Positions 1 to 8,308 of a stretch of DNA of 64,000 bases are shown here, one piece after another. The position numbers and the translations under genes were made by a program. The DNA is taken from contig NZ_JARNTW010000014.1 in the NCBI RefSeq assembly GCF_029433105.1, positions 62,001 to 126,000 on the forward strand. Direction: 5' to 3'. This stretch comes from Runella sp. MFBS21. Lineage in GTDB: Bacteria; Bacteroidota; Bacteroidia; Cytophagales; Spirosomataceae. Under the pieces are notes generated by a model that saw nothing but the letters and a program-made list of their open reading frames with translations, was not told where the DNA came from and searched no databases. Every line of letters begins with the position of its first letter. The first letter of the stretch is position 1.

Positions 1-726
1 CGTATGACGCTCGACGATATTCAGGCACAAGAAAACATCGCCAAAAAATTTGGTTATAAGAAAGTCTCTCACCTCAAACTCGATGTAGCGCGAACAATCA
101 AAGGCTTTTGTGCAGGCGGCGGGTATTTGTTTGCGATGTGTTCGGGGGCAGAGTCGTTTGATGTGGCTTTGGCGGCGGAAGGGGTAGATATTGTAGGGTC
201 GGTTTTTGACGGTGACGGCATCGACCCGCAAGCGCAATCAAAACTAGATTTTAGTAAAACTTTGGCCTTTGAAAACTTTAAATTGGAACTCAACGACGAC
301 GAATATCGGGGTGGCATGTCGTTTTCGAATATCAACTCGTCGGCAGGGCAAGGGTGGGGCGATGAAGGCTCAGGTTTTTTCTCTCTTTTTGATTTCTCGG
401 CCAAATGGGACGTAATTCCCGCGATGTTGGTTCAAAATCATACTTCTCAAATTAAGGAGTTTTTTGGGCAAACTACGGCTTTTAATAGAAAAACAGTCAA
501 ACCAAGTGTATTGGTCATGGGGCAAAGTAAGTCTTCCGACCGTTATATTTACGGAGAAGTGGGACGCGGACAGTTTACTTTCTACGGTGGCCACGACCCA
601 GAAGGACAACGTGGATTTCATCGGATGCCTACCGATTTGAATCTTCATCCGCATTCACCAGGCTATCGCCTGATTCTTAACAACGTATTGTTTCCGTCGG
701 CCAAGAAAAAGAAACGGAAAACATAG
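1..726 (+). CDS. 3' part of a glutamine-amidotransferase-like conserved protein (5' end outside window)
   Basis: The reading frame is already open at base 1, so the ATG at 4 is probably internal and this is the C-terminal ~240 residues of a longer protein. The segment 'AGGGYLFAMCSGAES' looks like the strand-loop with a nucleophile-type Cys of class I glutamine amidotransferase folds, and a later stretch has 'FTFYGGHDPE'. The Lys-rich tail (AKKKKRKT) and 'SPGYRLILNNVLFP' resemble, from memory, a ~420-residue exported Cytophagales protein often labelled asparagine synthetase B; I see no synthetase domain here. Function is not established. The gene is followed by repeat-rich DNA with no obvious terminator. 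Confidence 0.5.
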   Translation, partial: RMTLDDIQAQENIAKKFGYKKVSHLKLDVARTIKGFCAGGGYLFAMCSGAESFDVALAAEGVDIVGSVFDGDGIDPQAQSKLDFSKTLAFENFKLELNDDEYRGGMSFSNINSSAGQGWGDEGSGFFSLFDFSAKWDVIPAMLVQNHTSQIKEFFGQTTAFNRKTVKPSVLVMGQSKSSDRYIYGEVGRGQFTFYGGHDPEGQRGFHRMPTDLNLHPHSPGYRLILNNVLFPSAKKKKRKT

Positions 727-743
727 TACAAGGTTTAAACAAT

Positions 744-1022
744 GTACCACGGAGTTACACGGAGCTTGTCACAGAGTAGCACGGAGTACTTTTTTGACAT
801 TTGCCCCGTAGGGGCTACAAATTGGTAGGAAAAGGAATTTGTCACCGAGTCAGGCATTACAAAAGCAAGAGTGGTTCATTTGCCCCGTAGGGGCTACATA
901 TTGGTAGGAAAATGAATACGATAAAAAGTGCTTTGCTCCGTAGGAGCTATACATTCTCAAAAGGAGATTAAAGTAGTGTTGTACCACGGAGTTACACGGA
1001 GTTTCTCACAGAGTAGCACGGA
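744..1022. repeat. Two 'CACGGAG/CACAGAG' repeats enclosing three GCCCC-type hairpin repeats
   Basis: Positions 744-786 and 981-1022 are near-identical copies beginning GTACCACGGAGTTACACGGA and ending CACAGAGTAGCACGGAG. Between them lie three copies of a short palindromic element starting at 802, 881 and 934 (TTGCCCCGTAGGGGCTA, the last degraded to TGCTCCGTAGGAGCT), the first two followed by a conserved ATTGGTAGGAAAA. Related copies of the first family occur at 9955-9996 and 26186-26219, and of the second in the array at 7515-7745. No coding potential is seen; they look like dispersed intergenic repeats. Confidence 0.85.
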
Positions 1023-1052
1023 GGGCTAAAACTTCGTGGCTCTCTGTGTCAT

Positions 1053-1859
1053 TCACCGATTTTGCAATGCCTTTTCCGAATCACGCAACAATTTTTGTAA
1101 AGCAGGATCTAAATCAGGGGCATCCATTGGTTGGAAATGACTATCAAGTCGTTGTTTGTTATTGAGATAAAAATTGACGGGATTGAAAGCTCCTCCATCA
1201 TGCCGTACAAACTGACGACAAAGTTTGGCTTTTTCACCTCGTTCTGTCAATTCTTTGATATTGCTCAAATGCGGATAGGGGTTTCTGTCGTTGTTTTTAA
1301 ACAACAAAAATTTTTCATTATCAATCAAAGAAGAAGAAAGAGCAGTGAAACCTCGGTGGTCTTTGCGGAGCGATTGGGTACCTTTCTTGGCTGAGATATA
1401 AATATTAGTGAGTAGAATGGCCATAAATTCTTCAATGGTATGATAATCAAATTGCTGCATGAGCATAGTGCCTCTCTGATAACTCCCACTGATGATTGAA
1501 AAAGCGTGGATTAATTCGTGTAAAAGTACCTCATCGGGACTAGAACCGGGGCCTTTGTTGACCCCATCCATAAAAGAAGGTGCTATCGCCACCCTTATGC
1601 CGCCATTCCAGCCAGGAGTAGTTCGATAATCTTCGGCGCAAGTATTGCCTTGGGTACGAGTGGGCGTGATAAAAATGGGCTTACCTATTTCTCTAATGCC
1701 TTGAATGACGCCGTAACCAGTCCAGTTAAATTTCATGATTTCGAGCAGGGTACTCAATACTTTAGCCTCAAATTGTTTCCAATCAGCATCTGTATTGAAA
1801 ACATGCTCGTCGCCGATAGCTACCTTGATATTTTGGGCGTATTGAAAAGAAGTAATCAT
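1053..1859 (-). CDS. Putative zinc metallopeptidase, HELIH type (M91/NleD-like)
   Basis: A 268-residue protein with no signal peptide. It carries a textbook zincin motif H114-E-L-I-H118 followed by a downstream acidic helix (IEEFMAILLTN, residues 142-152) that could supply the third zinc ligand. The spacing and small size resemble the M91 family (effector NleD) and other effector/toxin-type metallopeptidases with a HELIHA core. The Gly/Pro-rich segment just before the motif (PSFMDGVNKGPGSSPDE) is typical of these domains. Transcribed alone, toward the repeats at 744-1022. No adjacent immunity gene, secretion signal or type VI/IX gene is visible, so a toxin role is only an inference. ATG at 1859 is the natural start. 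Confidence 0.6.
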   Translation of the reverse strand: MITSFQYAQNIKVAIGDEHVFNTDADWKQFEAKVLSTLLEIMKFNWTGYGVIQGIREIGKPIFITPTRTQGNTCAEDYRTTPGWNGGIRVAIAPSFMDGVNKGPGSSPDEVLLHELIHAFSIISGSYQRGTMLMQQFDYHTIEEFMAILLTNIYISAKKGTQSLRKDHRGFTALSSSLIDNEKFLLFKNNDRNPYPHLSNIKELTERGEKAKLCRQFVRHDGGAFNPVNFYLNNKQRLDSHFQPMDAPDLDPALQKLLRDSEKALQNR

Positions 1860-2261
1860 GGGGCAATTTGAAAATTAGATAATTTGAAAATGGTTTAGTT
1901 CAACCTATTTCCAAATCAACCTGTATTCTAAGGTAGGGTGTTTTGTTGAAAAACACTGGGCAAAATGAGCCAACAGCGGCACTGATTGAGTAGAAGGAGG
2001 AATGTATATATATATCGGTAGCTCATCAAAACGTTTTTCACGCCCATACCTCATAGGGGGTAAAGATGATTTATCTAAAATAAGACATTAGGCTTCATGA
2101 TTTATCCAAACAAAAGGGTAAAGTAGATGATACTTAGCCAAAAAATATCTTTTTTTAGAACAAGTACCTATTTTCTTACCCCCAAAAATGCCAATCTCTG
2201 GCAATTACCTGTTAATTTTGCATTTTGTTTAGGAATTAATAACACAACTTGTCAATATCAC
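1860..2261. other. Intergenic region upstream of ahcY with a candidate -7 element
   Basis: Divergent region between the metallopeptidase and ahcY. The match TAATTTTG at 2213-2220 fits the Bacteroidota -7 consensus TAnnTTTG, about 42 bases before the ahcY ATG, but I find no convincing TTG at the expected -33 distance. The longer in-frame ORF beginning at 2127 would run through this element, so it is not used as the start. No SAH-riboswitch fold was recognised by eye. Confidence 0.35.
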
Positions 2262-3578
2262 ATGTCAACAGCAACTGGAACGTACGTACCGTACAAAGTA
2301 AAAGACATCACCTTGGCCGACTGGGGCCGCAAAGAAATTCGTTTGGCTGAGGCCGAAATGCCCGGCTTAATGGCCCTCCGCGCTGAGTATGGCGAATCTA
2401 AACCTTTGAAAGGCGCACGCATCGCAGGATGTTTGCACATGACGATTCAAACCGCCGTTTTGATCGAAACCCTTACGGCTTTGGGTGCGGAAGTAACTTG
2501 GTCTTCTTGTAATATCTTCTCTACCCAAGACCACGCCGCCGCCGCGATTGCAGCAGCGGGAATTTCGGTCTATGCGTGGAAAGGCATGACTGCTGAGGAA
2601 TTTGACTGGTGTATCGAGCAAACGCTATTCTTTGGCGAAGAGCGTCAGCCTTTGAATATGATTTTGGACGACGGTGGTGACTTGACCAATATGGTATTTG
2701 ATAACTACCCTGAGCTGATCGAAGGCATTGGTGGGTTGTCGGAAGAAACTACTACGGGCGTACACCGCTTGTATGAGCGTATGAAAAATGGCACCTTGTA
2801 CTTGCCTTCTATCAATGTAAATGACTCCGTAACCAAGTCAAAATTTGACAACAAATACGGTTGTAAAGAATCATTGGTAGATGCGATTCGCCGCGCTACC
2901 GACTTGATGTTGGCCGGGAAAGTAGCCGTAGTGGCCGGTTATGGTGATGTAGGAAAAGGCTCAGCTGAATCACTCCGTGGCGCAGGCTGCCGTGTATTGG
3001 TGACCGAAATCGACCCTATTTGCGCGCTTCAAGCAGCAATGGACGGTTTTGAAGTAGTGACAATGGATGAAGCCGCTACCCGCGCTAATATCTTCGTAAC
3101 TGCTACTGGTAACATCAACATCATCAAAGATCGCCACTTTAAAGCGATGAAAGACAAAGCGGTGGTGTGTAACATCGGTCACTTCGACAACGAAATCGAC
3201 ATGGCATGGTTGAATACCAACTACGGTGACACCAAAGAGCAAATCAAACCACAAGTAGATTTGTACACGCTAGACGGTAAAGAAATCATCGTATTGGCCG
3301 AAGGTCGTTTGGTAAACTTGGGCTGTGCGATGGGACACCCTTCGTTTGTGATGTCAAACTCTTTCTGTAACCAAACATTGGCGCAAATTGAGCTTTACAC
3401 CAACCCTGGCAAATACGAAAAACAAGTGTACATCTTGCCTAAGCACTTAGATGAGAAAGTGGCTAAATTGCACTTAGGACACATCGGAGCCAAACTCGAA
3501 ACCCTCGATGCGGAGCAAGCAGCTTACATCGGTGTGACGGTAGAAGGGCCGTTCAAATCTGATTTGTATCGTTACTAG
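2262..3578 (+). CDS. ahcY: Adenosylhomocysteinase
   Basis: 438 residues, the usual length. It hydrolyses S-adenosylhomocysteine to adenosine and homocysteine in the cytoplasm, clearing the product of SAM-dependent methylations. The sequence shows the family hallmarks: '[16 protein letters not shown]' near the N terminus, 'DDGGDLT' in the substrate domain, 'SVTKSKFDN' with the catalytic Lys/Asp region, the NAD-binding '[19 protein letters not shown]', and 'LYTLPKxLDE'-like and 'KSDLYRY' ends. ATG 2262 was chosen because the protein then begins [16 protein letters not shown], as in other bacterial homologues; the in-frame ATG at 2127 would add 45 unrelated residues. Monocistronic, followed by a strong terminator. 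Confidence 0.97.
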   Translation: MSTATGTYVPYKVKDITLADWGRKEIRLAEAEMPGLMALRAEYGESKPLKGARIAGCLHMTIQTAVLIETLTALGAEVTWSSCNIFSTQDHAAAAIAAAGISVYAWKGMTAEEFDWCIEQTLFFGEERQPLNMILDDGGDLTNMVFDNYPELIEGIGGLSEETTTGVHRLYERMKNGTLYLPSINVNDSVTKSKFDNKYGCKESLVDAIRRATDLMLAGKVAVVAGYGDVGKGSAESLRGAGCRVLVTEIDPICALQAAMDGFEVVTMDEAATRANIFVTATGNINIIKDRHFKAMKDKAVVCNIGHFDNEIDMAWLNTNYGDTKEQIKPQVDLYTLDGKEIIVLAEGRLVNLGCAMGHPSFVMSNSFCNQTLAQIELYTNPGKYEKQVYILPKHLDEKVAKLHLGHIGAKLETLDAEQAAYIGVTVEGPFKSDLYRY

Positions 3579-3602
3579 AGAGTTAGCGATTCTGATATAT
3601 CT

Positions 3603-3631
3603 AAAGCCTCGGCGTAAGTCGAGGCTTTTTT
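3603..3631 (+). terminator. Rho-independent terminator of ahcY
   Basis: AAGCCTCG and CGAGGCTT form a perfect 8-bp stem around a GCGTAAGT loop, followed directly by TTTTT. It starts 25 bases after the ahcY stop. Confidence 0.9.
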
Positions 3632-3697
3632 ATGCTTTAGGCAGCGAGCTTTATGCTTTAAGCAGTAAGCTTTAGGCAATAAAAAAACACCAAGAAA

Positions 3698-4048
3698 CCC
3701 CCTTTCTCCAGCAAGGAGAAAGGGCTGGGGATAGAGGTTATTGCTCTCTCCAGCAAGCAGAAAAGTCAGGCGCGAGAGGTTATTCCACCCACCCCAAAAA
3801 CCCCCTTTCTCCAGTAAGGAGAAAGGGCCGGGGATAGAGGTTTCCCTTTCGCAAGCAAAAAAGTCAGGCGCGAGAGGTTGATCCACCAACCAAAGAAAAA
3901 CCCCCTTTCTCCAGTAAGGAGAAAGGGTCGGGGATAGAGGTTATTACTCTCTCCAGCAAGCAAAAAAGTCAGGCGCGCGAGGTTATTCCACCAACCAAAG
4001 AAAAACCCCCTTTCTCCAGTAAGGAGAAAGGGCCGGGGATAGAGGTTG
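3698..4048. repeat. Four tandem ~100-bp units, each with a 10-bp hairpin
   Basis: Units begin at 3698, 3801, 3901 and 4006 (spacings 103, 100 and 105). Each opens with CCCTTTCTCC, a 5-base loop AGTAA or AGCAA, and GGAGAAAGGG, a perfect 10-bp stem, then GGGGATAGAGGTT. In the first three units this continues into a second conserved segment AAGTCAGGCGCG. The last unit is partial. A related CT/AG-rich inverted repeat is found at 26634-26690. The ORFs across it on the minus strand are repeat translations, not genes. Confidence 0.85.
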
Positions 4049-4208
4049 TGTTACCGTACGATAATTTTTTGTGCCAAACGTGGGTGTTTTGTAAATATTT
4101 TTTTTTATTTGTCAAAATATAAACCATTGTTGAGTTTTATCCCACTAGATAATATACCATTTAGGAGAAGTGGCAGGAGAGGGTGAACAACAAAAATGCC
4201 CTGAAGGA

Positions 4209-4237
4209 TTGAATTTCCTAAATAAAGGCTATATTTG
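4209..4237 (+). promoter_or_regulatory. Bacteroidota-type promoter of the polysaccharide export gene
   Basis: TTG at 4209-4211 and TATATTTG at 4230-4237 match the -33 and TAnnTTTG -7 elements with an 18-base spacer. The predicted transcript start, about 4243, lies upstream of the ATG at 4268 but downstream of the TTG at 4235 that opens the longest ORF, which argues for the ATG as the true start. Confidence 0.65.
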
Positions 4238-4267
4238 CATATTCTTGGAAAAATACAAATCGGCTCT

Positions 4268-5083
4268 ATGTTCAAAATCTCCCGAAAAGTAAACCTCCTA
4301 GGAGTAGGAATATACCTCCTAGCTATTGTTTTGTGTGCTTCTTGTGTAAGGGTAGATACGCGTAACATCACTTATTTTCAAAGCCGAGATACTTTAGCGT
4401 ACCAAGTGATGCCTCCTATCACTCCCCAAGTGACCCGCATCCAACCCGATGATATTTTGGCGGTGGTAGTAAGTAGTTTGAGCGAAGAGTCGAATGTGTT
4501 GTTTAATGCCGCCAATGAGAATGGAATCACTATGTCTCGTTTTGGGGGAGGTGGTGTGGCGGGACAACAACCGCTTGGTTATTTGGTTGATTCTATGGGT
4601 AAAATTGAAATGCCTCTGATTGGTAGATTGAAAATTAGTGGATACACGCTTGAACAAGCAGCAGACACCCTCAAGCAAAGGCTATTGACCTATTTAAAAG
4701 AGCCTACAGTAAATGTTCGCTTCCTTAATCATAAATTTTCCGTATTAGGGGAGGTCGGTCGGCCGGGAGTTTTTAACTTGATTGACAATCATACAACTTT
4801 ACCTGAAGCAATGGCTATGGCAGGGGATTTAACCCTTTATGGCCTACGCAAAAATGTAATGCTAATCCGTACTACTGCCGAAAAAAGAGAAGTAGTGCGC
4901 ATCGACCTTACCCAACGTGATTTTTTTAACTCTCCCTACTATTATTTGCGCAACAATGATGTCATTTATGTGGACATGAACAAAGGCAAAGTAACAAATA
5001 CCGATCAGCGTTTGCAGCTGTTGCCTGTTTACATAAGTATCCTAAGTACGGTATTAATTGTCGTCAATCTTTTTAGAAGATAA
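4268..5083 (+). CDS. Polysaccharide export outer-membrane lipoprotein (Wza-like, SLBB domain)
   Basis: 271 residues from the ATG at 4268. An N-terminal hydrophobic segment ends at a likely lipidated Cys26 (context LCASC; the -3 Cys is atypical). Then comes a polysaccharide export domain ('RIQPDDILAVVVSSL', 'LVDSMGKIEMPLIGRLKISGYT') and an SLBB-like domain ('FSVLGEVGRPGVFNL', 'LPEAMAMAGDLT', 'RNNDVIYV'). The C terminus is a single hydrophobic helix (VYISILSTVLIVVNLF). It would form or gate the outer-membrane export channel for the polymer made by the downstream cluster. First gene of the locus, followed 74 bases later by its expected partner kinase. Confidence 0.9.
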   Translation: MFKISRKVNLLGVGIYLLAIVLCASCVRVDTRNITYFQSRDTLAYQVMPPITPQVTRIQPDDILAVVVSSLSEESNVLFNAANENGITMSRFGGGGVAGQQPLGYLVDSMGKIEMPLIGRLKISGYTLEQAADTLKQRLLTYLKEPTVNVRFLNHKFSVLGEVGRPGVFNLIDNHTTLPEAMAMAGDLTLYGLRKNVMLIRTTAEKREVVRIDLTQRDFFNSPYYYLRNNDVIYVDMNKGKVTNTDQRLQLLPVYISILSTVLIVVNLFRR

Positions 5084-5113
5084 TTTCTTCATTTCTTATA
5101 GATAATAGCTTTT

Positions 5114-5121
5114 TAGCTTTG
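5114..5121 (+). promoter_or_regulatory. Candidate -7 element before the tyrosine autokinase gene
   Basis: TAGCTTTG fits TAnnTTTG, 37 bases before the ATG at 5158. No clear -33 TTG is seen, so this may be a weak or secondary promoter within the wza-wzc pair. Confidence 0.35.
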
Positions 5122-5157
5122 TCTTAGTACTTACTCAAGCAGTGAAAAACGAATACA

Positions 5158-7509
5158 ATGGCAAATAAAGAACAGGTCTATTGGGAAGACCAAGAAGAAG
5201 AGTTTGATTTTAAAGCGTTTTTTTGGAAATACCTCCGTTACTGGTATTGGTTTGTTATTTCGGCCTTGATTGCTCTGGTTGTGGCGTATTTTTATGTACG
5301 TCAGCAAGTCCCTATTTATAAAATTAGTACTGTATTGATGATTAAAGATGAGCTATCTACCAAGGGGGCATTGAAAGAGCTAGATGCGTATTCAGGCAAT
5401 AAAATCATTGAAAATGAGATAGAACTGCTCAAATCACGCGCCATGATTGAGCGAGTAATAACCGATCTTAAACTCACTACCTCTTATTATCAAAAAGGAA
5501 AAGTGAGAGCGGCTGAAGAAATGTTTGGGGATGTACCTGTTTGGATTGAACCTGACAAACTCAGTCCACTTGCGTACCAAGAACCTATTTGGATTAAAAT
5601 AAAAGATAAAAACGAATTTGAAGTTCAGAATGAAGAAGGCGAGACGCAGGGAAAGTTTGGATTCAGTCAAAAAGTACAGGGAGATTATGGCACTTTTCGG
5701 GTGTTTTTACACGATTCTTTGTATCGACACGCTAATGATTTGATTCAGGTTCGTTTTGCCTCCAAGGATGGTATGATTCAGCGCTATCAAGGGGCTGTCC
5801 AAGTCGAGTTAGTAAACAAAGAAAGTACGGTGTTACGTTTGTCGATAGAAGAAGCCTTACCTGCCAAAGGCAAGGCAATTTTGAGCAAATTGTTGGAGGC
5901 CTACACCTTTTCGGCCTTGGCAGATAAAAACCGCGAAGCTGCCAATACCATGAAATTTATTGACGAACGTTTGCGCTTGATTACGGGAGAACTAGGAGAT
6001 GTCGAAAAAGATGTCGAAACCTACAAGAGTAGCCAGGGGATTACTGATTTGAGTGCCGAAGCCAATCTATTTTTGGGAAAAGTCAAAGAAAATGATGCCA
6101 AGCTCAACGAGTTAGACATCCAACTCAAAGTATTGGATGGGGTAGATGCCTACTTACAAAGCAGTCAGCTAGGGGTAGCACCCGCTACTTTGATGGTCTC
6201 TGACCCTGTGTTGACGGGTTTACTCACCAAACTCAATGAGCTTGATAATCAACGCGAAAAGTTAGCCCGTACTACTGCCTCCGCTAACCCTCTGTTAGAG
6301 ACAGTCAACAAGCAAATTACCAACACCAAAGCCGCTATTCGTGAAAATATAAATAATCAACGCGAAAACCTGAACATTAGCAAAAAGAGTCTTCAGCGTT
6401 TGAATGATAGCTTTGAATCTTCTATTAGAACTATTCCGCGTAAAGAACGAGAGTTTTTGACTATCAAAAGACAACAAGGCATCAAAGAAAGCCTGTATTT
6501 ATTGCTGCTCGAAAAGCGGGAAGAGACGGCAATTTCTTACGCTTCTACCGTGACGGATAGCCGTGTAGTAGATGAGCCTTACAGTAGCCCAGGCCCCGTG
6601 CGTCCTAAGCCAAACATGATTTACCTTGCAGCGTTGCTGTTAGGCTTGGGTGTGCCTTTCGCGGTGCTGAGTGTCAAGGCGATGCTCAATGACAAAATAG
6701 AATCTCGGGCCGAAATCGAAGACAAAACCCGCAATATCCCTATTCTGGGGGAAATTGGGCAGCGCCCCAAAGAAGTGGATGGCCCGCTGTTGGATACCAA
6801 CAAGCGTAATTTTATCGTGGAGCAGTTTCGTATCCTACGAACCAACCTCAATTACCTATTCAAAGGGGATCTGGCGGTCAAAAAGGTGCTCATTACTTCT
6901 ACCATTACGGGCGAAGGCAAAAGCTTTGTGTCGCTCAACTTGGCCTCTAGTTTGGCCAAAGCCAACCACAAAGTGGTATTGATCAATGCCGACATCCGCA
7001 AACCCAAACTACATGAGTATCTGGGGATTCCTAATGAAGTAGGGGTGGTCAATTACCTGATTGGTCGCAAAAAACTGGACGAAATCCTCTTACCTACGCG
7101 GGTCGAAAACCTGACTTTTATTGCGAGTGGACCCGTACCCCCCAACCCCGCCGAATTGTTGGGAAGTGAGGCCATGAAAAAATTGATAGAGGAGCTCTCG
7201 CAACGATTTGAGTACATCCTTATCGACTGTTCGCCCCACGGCCTAGTCACCGACGCCCTTTTGGTCGCTCCTTTGGTAGATGTGACGCTCTATTTGGTAC
7301 GGCACGACCACACACCCAAAACGGCGCTTTCGTCTCTAGCGCAGCTAGCCCAAGAGAAAAAGATGCCTTCCCTCTCCTTGGTCTACAATGGCGTCAAAGC
7401 CGGTGGTGCCTATGGTTACAGCTACGGTTATGGCTATGGTTACGGCTATGGCTACTATGGGGAGGAAGACAAAGTTAGTTGGTGGAAACGGTGGAGGAAG
7501 AAAATTTGA
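5158..7509 (+). CDS. Polysaccharide co-polymerase / tyrosine autokinase (Wzz-Wzc type)
   Basis: 783 residues. A short cytoplasmic N terminus leads to TM1 (about 29-48), a long periplasmic Wzz/coiled-coil region, TM2 (about 488-507), and a cytoplasmic BY-kinase domain. This has Walker A GEGKS (585-589), Walker A' 'INADIRKP' (D612) and Walker B 'ILIDCSP' (687-693). The C terminus (about 751-768) is a Gly-Tyr ladder with ten tyrosines, the expected autophosphorylation cluster. Such proteins control chain length and export through the Wza-type channel; the phosphorylated tail would be reversed by the CpsB-type phosphatase at 33703-34434. The stop lies 5 bases before a tandem repeat array. Confidence 0.95.
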   Translation: MANKEQVYWEDQEEEFDFKAFFWKYLRYWYWFVISALIALVVAYFYVRQQVPIYKISTVLMIKDELSTKGALKELDAYSGNKIIENEIELLKSRAMIERVITDLKLTTSYYQKGKVRAAEEMFGDVPVWIEPDKLSPLAYQEPIWIKIKDKNEFEVQNEEGETQGKFGFSQKVQGDYGTFRVFLHDSLYRHANDLIQVRFASKDGMIQRYQGAVQVELVNKESTVLRLSIEEALPAKGKAILSKLLEAYTFSALADKNREAANTMKFIDERLRLITGELGDVEKDVETYKSSQGITDLSAEANLFLGKVKENDAKLNELDIQLKVLDGVDAYLQSSQLGVAPATLMVSDPVLTGLLTKLNELDNQREKLARTTASANPLLETVNKQITNTKAAIRENINNQRENLNISKKSLQRLNDSFESSIRTIPRKEREFLTIKRQQGIKESLYLLLLEKREETAISYASTVTDSRVVDEPYSSPGPVRPKPNMIYLAALLLGLGVPFAVLSVKAMLNDKIESRAEIEDKTRNIPILGEIGQRPKEVDGPLLDTNKRNFIVEQFRILRTNLNYLFKGDLAVKKVLITSTITGEGKSFVSLNLASSLAKANHKVVLINADIRKPKLHEYLGIPNEVGVVNYLIGRKKLDEILLPTRVENLTFIASGPVPPNPAELLGSEAMKKLIEELSQRFEYILIDCSPHGLVTDALLVAPLVDVTLYLVRHDHTPKTALSSLAQLAQEKKMPSLSLVYNGVKAGGAYGYSYGYGYGYGYGYYGEEDKVSWWKRWRKKI

Positions 7510-7514
7510 AAAAG

Positions 7515-7745
7515 TGCCCCTTTAGGGGCTGTATATCGGTAGAAAATAGAGAAATCACATATAGATGCCCTTTTAGGGGTTATATATCGGTAGAAAATAG
7601 GGAAATCATAAGTAAATGCCCCTTTAGGGGCTGTATATCGATAGAAAATAGGGAAATCCCATGTAAATGCCACTTTAGGGACTGTATATGGGTAGAAAAT
7701 AGAGAAATCACATATAGATGCCCCTTTAGGGGCTATACATAGGTA
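7515..7745. repeat. Five tandem 51-bp repeats
   Basis: Units start at 7515, 7566, 7617, 7668 and 7719, an exact 51-base period; the last unit is partial. Each has the palindrome TGCCCCTTTAGGGGCT, then TATATCGGTAGAAAATAG and GAAATC. The element belongs to the same family as the copies at 802, 881 and 934. Because 51 is divisible by 3 and the unit has no stop in some frames, it gives repetitive ORFs on both strands that I do not believe are genes. Confidence 0.95.
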
Positions 7746-8308
7746 CACCTATTCAACATATAATTTCAATGGCCTTTTTAAATGACATATTCCAATTAGT
7801 TACAAAAAGTATAGAGCTAAATACCTTGGAAAAATTCAATTTTATCTCTTAACCTTCTATTTTACAAGTTGTTTGATAATTTTTTTGAACTTTTTTTAGA
7901 AAATGTGCACTATGGTATCTTTTTTTTATATACCTTAGTGTTATAAAAGCAAGAGGGACACCCTCTATTAAGCATTAAAAAGCTTAAGTTATTACCGTTC
8001 TTACCCTACAAAATATATCGTTAAAAGCCTATTTTGCCAAATAATCCCTAGGGGGCAGGTAGCGTGAATTCGTATGTTATTAGTGGTTAAAATGGTATTT
8101 AGCCGCGACGGCGGCCTTACAAAAAGGCTTCAAAAGAAGGGGAGTAAGTGGATAAAGACCACTTTAAAATACAAAAGATGTAAAAACATCTAATGGGTAC
8201 TTATTATCCTTTTTTTATTCAGAAAGACAGTTTTAAGAAATAACCACACAACCGTAGCCACTGTTAACTAATATAACATCTAACGGATATATTGATAACG
8301 AATAACAA
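7746..8308 (+). promoter_or_regulatory. Long leader before gmd with an ops/JUMPstart-like element and hairpins
   Basis: A 563-base AT-rich non-coding stretch. At 8054-8066 it contains GGCAGGTAGCGTG, which differs by one inserted A from the enterobacterial ops core GGCGGTAGCGTG that recruits RfaH. Upstream, GTTAA and GCC tracts are placed as in JUMPstart elements. Downstream, two mutually exclusive hairpins can form: GCCGC-GACG-GCGGC (8102-8115) and GCCTT-ACAAA-AAGGC (8114-8128), which share bases. A NusG paralogue is encoded immediately after gmd. No perfect TAnnTTTG promoter was found. The role is inferred. Confidence 0.4.

Noticed and set aside
2127-2261. N-terminal extension of adenosylhomocysteinase
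   Set aside because: The extension has no family similarity and crosses a candidate promoter; ATG 2262 gives the usual length.
1860-2261. SAH riboswitch before ahcY
   Set aside because: I could not trace the conserved core or pseudoknot by eye; a covariance search would be needed.
4235-4267. Longer start for the polysaccharide export lipoprotein
   Set aside because: The start would be TTG inside the predicted -7 element; ATG 4268 gives a normal lipoprotein signal.
7479-7742. ORF of 17-residue repeats (CPFRGCISVENREITYR-like) and its minus-strand counterpart
   Set aside because: It is the translation of the 51-bp array, which stays open because 51 is a multiple of three. It overlaps the kinase end and has no independent leader.
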